Shown here in pieces: positions 61,269-64,000 of a stretch of DNA of 64,000 bases. The notes beneath the pieces were generated by a model that was given only the letters and a program-made list of their open reading frames with translations, had not been told where the DNA came from and searched no databases. Source of the stretch: an uncultured Lachnospiraceae bacterium. Its GTDB lineage: Bacteria > Bacillota > Clostridia > Lachnospirales > Lachnospiraceae. Location: NCBI GenBank assembly GCA_902794095.1, contig CADBFZ010000001.1, positions 124,001 to 188,000 of the forward strand, written 5' to 3'. A program made the position numbers and the translations under genes. Each line of letters begins with the position of its first letter. Within the stretch, counting starts at the first letter, position 1.

Positions 61269-62324
61269 ATGAAAACAATATCGAGAATGGAATTGCAGGA
61301 TGGAATGGAACTTGCCGAGCCTGTTGAAGCTGCCGGCAAAGTAATATTCAACGCCGGCACAAAAGTTACTCAGTCCGTAATCTCAAAACTCTCTCATTAC
61401 GACGTCATTGCCGTTACCATAATGGAGGACGTCGATTATGCAACCACGCATAACGAAAGAATCCAGTTCGACGAAGAGTTCAAGAATTTCAGAGTCAAAT
61501 ATAATGACTGTCTTACCAGATATAAAGGCGTAATGCTCTCTTATCTGGGCACCAAATTTTCAATCCCTTCACAGAATCTCATAGATATATTCGAAGACTG
61601 CTATTCCACCGTCAAAAACGAAAAGCAGCTTCTTGATTTTATGTATAATCTGGCCCCCAATGAAGACGAGCTTACCTATACACAGTCCTTCAACGCAGCT
61701 CTTCTTTGCGGAGCATTCGCAAACTGGCTTACTCTTCCAGAAGATAAAAAGAGAACGCTTATCCTATGCGGTTTCTATTATGATATCGGCAAATGGAAAA
61801 TCCCTTCAGAAATCCTGTGGAAACCCGGCAGATTAAGCGATGAAGAATATGCTCTTGTTAAACAGCATACACTTCTCGGATTTCAGCTTGTAAAGCATGA
61901 CACAGCTCTTCCCGAAGATATTAAAATGTGCATTCTGATGCACCATGAGAAAATGGACGGATCCGGTTACCCTTGCAGTGTTAAGGGTGAAAAGATCAAT
62001 GAATATGCAAGATATCTGGCAATCGTTGATACCTATATCGCAATGGCATCAGCAAGAACATTCAGACTTGCATTTACTCCTCTCCAGATCATCGGAGAAT
62101 TCGAAAAGAACATGCACAAATATGACACCTCGATACTTATGCCTCTGATTGAAAGAATCTCCGAAGCTCAGATCGGTACCACTGTTGAATTAAGCGACGG
62201 AACCGAATGGGAAGTAATGCTGATAAACAGAGACAATTTCTCAAGACCCATGCTTAGAAATACGGGAAATATGATACTGAATCTGGCAGAAAGAACAGAT
62301 CTTGAAATCGTTAAACTCATCTAA
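61269..62324 (+). CDS. Degenerate HD-GYP domain protein
   Basis: Encodes 351 aa. An N-terminal region (1-125) precedes an HD-GYP domain. The GYP part is good: H200 in VKQHTLLGF, HHEKMDGSGYP at 225-235 and AIVDTYIAMAS. However, the canonical HDxGK reads YYDIGK (Y171 in place of histidine) and the first HS motif reads QS (Q139), so at least two metal ligands are lost. It is probably not an active c-di-GMP phosphodiesterase and may be a receptor or scaffold. Two GGDEF proteins occur in the same window. Confidence 0.88.
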   Translation: MKTISRMELQDGMELAEPVEAAGKVIFNAGTKVTQSVISKLSHYDVIAVTIMEDVDYATTHNERIQFDEEFKNFRVKYNDCLTRYKGVMLSYLGTKFSIPSQNLIDIFEDCYSTVKNEKQLLDFMYNLAPNEDELTYTQSFNAALLCGAFANWLTLPEDKKRTLILCGFYYDIGKWKIPSEILWKPGRLSDEEYALVKQHTLLGFQLVKHDTALPEDIKMCILMHHEKMDGSGYPCSVKGEKINEYARYLAIVDTYIAMASARTFRLAFTPLQIIGEFEKNMHKYDTSILMPLIERISEAQIGTTVELSDGTEWEVMLINRDNFSRPMLRNTGNMILNLAERTDLEIVKLI

Positions 62325-62327
62325 AAC

Positions 62328-62354
62328 AAAATCTCCCTTTTAAAGGGAGATTTT
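62328..62354. terminator. Bidirectional terminator
   Basis: AAAATCTCCCTTT at 62328-62340 pairs perfectly with AAAGGGAGATTTT at 62342-62354 between two convergent genes. Confidence 0.92.
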
Positions 62355-62366
62355 CTTATGTCCTAT

Positions 62367-63824
62367 TTATACATCAAAGTAAACATCAAGTATTCTCTTG
62401 GCAAGAGGTACGGCGTATTCAACACCGGTTCCGGCTTTCTCGATAATTACCGTAACACATATCTCGGGATCATCCACAGGTGCAAAACATGTAAACCATG
62501 CATGGGACTCATTAATGTCATTAGCAAACTCTGCGGTTCCGGTCTTGCCCGCAACAGTATAGTTATCATTTAAAAGAACTCTTGCAGTTCCGTATTCACA
62601 TACAGCAGTCATCAGGTCAGTAAGGAACACTGATTCATTGTGAGACATAACCATACCGGCACTTTGAGGAGTATATGCAAGTATTACCTTTCCGTTTTCA
62701 TCTACAATCCTGTCTATAACATAAGGCCTTAACATCTCTCCGCCGTTGGCAATGGCCTGAGTGATCATGTTAAGATGAAGAGGCGTGATTGTGGTCTTAC
62801 CCTGACCTATGGATGTCTGCATGATATCGTAATCAGTTGACTGAGGTCCCACATAAGCCCTGCCATAATTGGCAAGAAGATTTGTAGGAAGCCTTCTGTT
62901 GAAATACAAAGAATCCATGGTATCGGACCATTTATCAAGATCCAGTGAAAGACCTATGTTAACAAATGAAGAGTTACAGGATCTTGCAAATGAAGACTCA
63001 AGATCAAGGTCATAATGAACCGTTCCGTAAATACAGCTGATGCGGTAGTCATCATGAGTAATGCTTCCGTTACAGGTATATTCATATTCATCCCAGTCGG
63101 TGGGATTTTCTCTGTAATATTCAAGTGCAGTGATGATCTTAAAAGTAGATCCGGGAGGATAAAGTCCCTGGGTTGCTCTGTTTAAAAGCTGGGAACCGTT
63201 GGGATCCGAAGTAATTGCTTCCCAATCCTCTTTAATAGATCCGGGATTGAAATTAGGATGTGAAACCATGGCGAGAACTCGTCCTGTTTTTGCCTCGGTT
63301 ACAATAACCGCACCGTTGTACATGCCAAGGCTTTCATCAGCAACCTGTTGAAGTGTTGCATCAAGAGTGCTCATGACATTGTATCCGGGATCCTTGACGT
63401 TCTCCAGGTCGTTTTCAACTCTTTCGGAAAGAGTGGCGCCGGAATGCATCAGATAGTAATTGGCATAATCTTCTATTCCCATGCGTCCGTTAACGGAATA
63501 ACCGACAATGTGCGCAAATGCGGTACCGTATGGATAATACCTTCTCTCTACGCCGTTTTCATCGATTCTGGATTCTGCAAGAACCTCTCCGCCTGAAGCA
63601 TAGATTGTTCCTCTGAGAACATTACTCTCCTGTAATTCCTGACGGTTGTTGTAATTGTTATCAAAAAGCTCAACCGTGGATGTAGAAACAAAGATTCCAA
63701 GATACAGGAACATGCAAAGAAACAGCACGCAGAATATCACAAGCGTGATGTTGATAAGAAACATCGATTTAGCTCTGGGCGATGCATCAATATACTTTTG
63801 TATCAGGCTTTTTATTTTTTTCAT
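62367..63824 (-). CDS. Penicillin-binding protein, class B transpeptidase
   Basis: Encodes 485 aa. A membrane anchor (about 22-46) precedes a short dimerisation region and a transpeptidase domain with STFK (in PPGSTFKII), SCN (in ARSCNSS) and KTGTAEF. Shorter than PBP2/FtsI of many species; it matches the PbpA-type monofunctional PBP encoded with an FtsW/RodA partner, as here. It should cross-link peptidoglycan with the neighbouring SEDS polymerase. Confidence 0.9.
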   Translation of the reverse strand: MKKIKSLIQKYIDASPRAKSMFLINITLVIFCVLFLCMFLYLGIFVSTSTVELFDNNYNNRQELQESNVLRGTIYASGGEVLAESRIDENGVERRYYPYGTAFAHIVGYSVNGRMGIEDYANYYLMHSGATLSERVENDLENVKDPGYNVMSTLDATLQQVADESLGMYNGAVIVTEAKTGRVLAMVSHPNFNPGSIKEDWEAITSDPNGSQLLNRATQGLYPPGSTFKIITALEYYRENPTDWDEYEYTCNGSITHDDYRISCIYGTVHYDLDLESSFARSCNSSFVNIGLSLDLDKWSDTMDSLYFNRRLPTNLLANYGRAYVGPQSTDYDIMQTSIGQGKTTITPLHLNMITQAIANGGEMLRPYVIDRIVDENGKVILAYTPQSAGMVMSHNESVFLTDLMTAVCEYGTARVLLNDNYTVAGKTGTAEFANDINESHAWFTCFAPVDDPEICVTVIIEKAGTGVEYAVPLAKRILDVYFDV

Positions 63825-64000
63825 CTAATAACTTTTCGTACTTCAAAGACTTAATATATATTCCCTGAACAATAAAGAACATTATATACGTCGATAAAAC
63901 AGAACTTCCGCCGTAGCTTAGGAAAGGAAGTGTCACACCGGTCAGGGGGATGAACTTGATTCCGCCGCCTACGGTCAGAAATACCTGGAAAATATACATA
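63787..64000 (-). CDS. FtsW/RodA/SpoVE family protein (N-terminal part outside the window)
   Basis: Only the C-terminal 71 or so residues are inside the window. They include the SEDS signature [18 protein letters not shown] and a last membrane helix. The gene overlaps the PBP start by 38 bases, so the pair is translationally linked. It is a second SEDS polymerase besides rodA at 1812. Confidence 0.88.
   Translation of the reverse strand, partial: MYIFQVFLTVGGGIKFIPLTGVTLPFLSYGGSSVLSTYIMFFIVQGIYIKSLKYEKLLDEKNKKPDTKVY

Noticed and set aside
1-64000. tRNA, rRNA or CRISPR features
   Set aside because: Reading the intergenic spaces showed no cloverleaf-like sequences, rRNA segments or regularly spaced repeats.

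Overview
The window is a gene-dense stretch of a low-to-moderate GC Firmicutes chromosome, most likely class Clostridia and probably family Lachnospiraceae. This is inferred from gene order and protein families: rplU-prp-rpmA-obgE with an N-terminally extended L27, HisZ-dependent short HisG, rpmB divergent from asp23-DAK2-recG, SepF, RecU, YneA-like SOS divisome control, GerW, and the TIGR03960/TIGR03936/RNase G set. Strong Shine-Dalgarno sequences and GTG/TTG starts also fit. No rRNA, tRNA, CRISPR array, IS element or prophage was seen. No gene-free gap exceeds about 220 bases; the larger gaps are filled by the leader, operator, terminator and hairpin features listed.

Positions 1-15770 (+) hold cell-wall and division genes (partial PBP2, minC, rodA, mgsA, DacA-like lipoprotein), a division cluster (small P-loop protein, HlyD-like membrane protein, yggS, sepF), aroB-lspA-rluD, a cytidylate kinase-like gene, and the ribosome-biogenesis run rplU-prp-rpmA-obgE-yhbY-yqeK-rsfS plus a HAD phosphatase. 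minD/minE and nadD are missing from their usual places. Positions 15778-19252 form an SOS island: lexA, a DUF3048 gene and a YneA-like LysM protein, with several LexA-box-like palindromes, next to a tyrosine recombinase. Positions 19308-24576 (+) hold an AI-2E-family permease, a D-aminoacyl-tRNA deacylase fused to GAF and GGDEF domains, shikimate kinase, a membrane protein and an aminotransferase.

Positions 24607-39255 (-) carry a CHASE-GGDEF diguanylate cyclase, RNase E/G, the TIGR03936 protein, a three-gene signalling module (LacI-type binding domain without a DNA-binding domain, PocR-type hybrid kinase, two-receiver regulator), the TIGR03960 radical SAM protein and the operon hisZ-hisG-hisD-hisB-hisIE. 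Positions 39295-58394 contain a lone membrane protein (+), then on the minus strand an [FeFe]-hydrogenase-like chemoreceptor, recU, an RluA enzyme, an SDR, an amidase, a coiled-coil protein, coaD, rsmD, a long hairpin, a topoisomerase IV-like pair, a FakB-like DegV protein, recG, a FakA-like DAK2 protein and asp23. Positions 58428-64000 hold rpmB (+), a four-gene minus-strand set ending in gerW and a J-domain-like protein, a degenerate HD-GYP protein (+), and a second PBP with a partial FtsW/RodA gene at the edge.

The most unusual items are the deacylase-GGDEF fusion, the sensor module splitting the TIGR03960/TIGR03936 pair, the soluble hydrogenase-chemoreceptor fusion, the roughly 170-base hairpin behind the topoisomerase genes, and a parS-like site upstream of parE. 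Two GGDEF proteins and one degenerate HD-GYP protein suggest cyclic-di-GMP signalling is used here.
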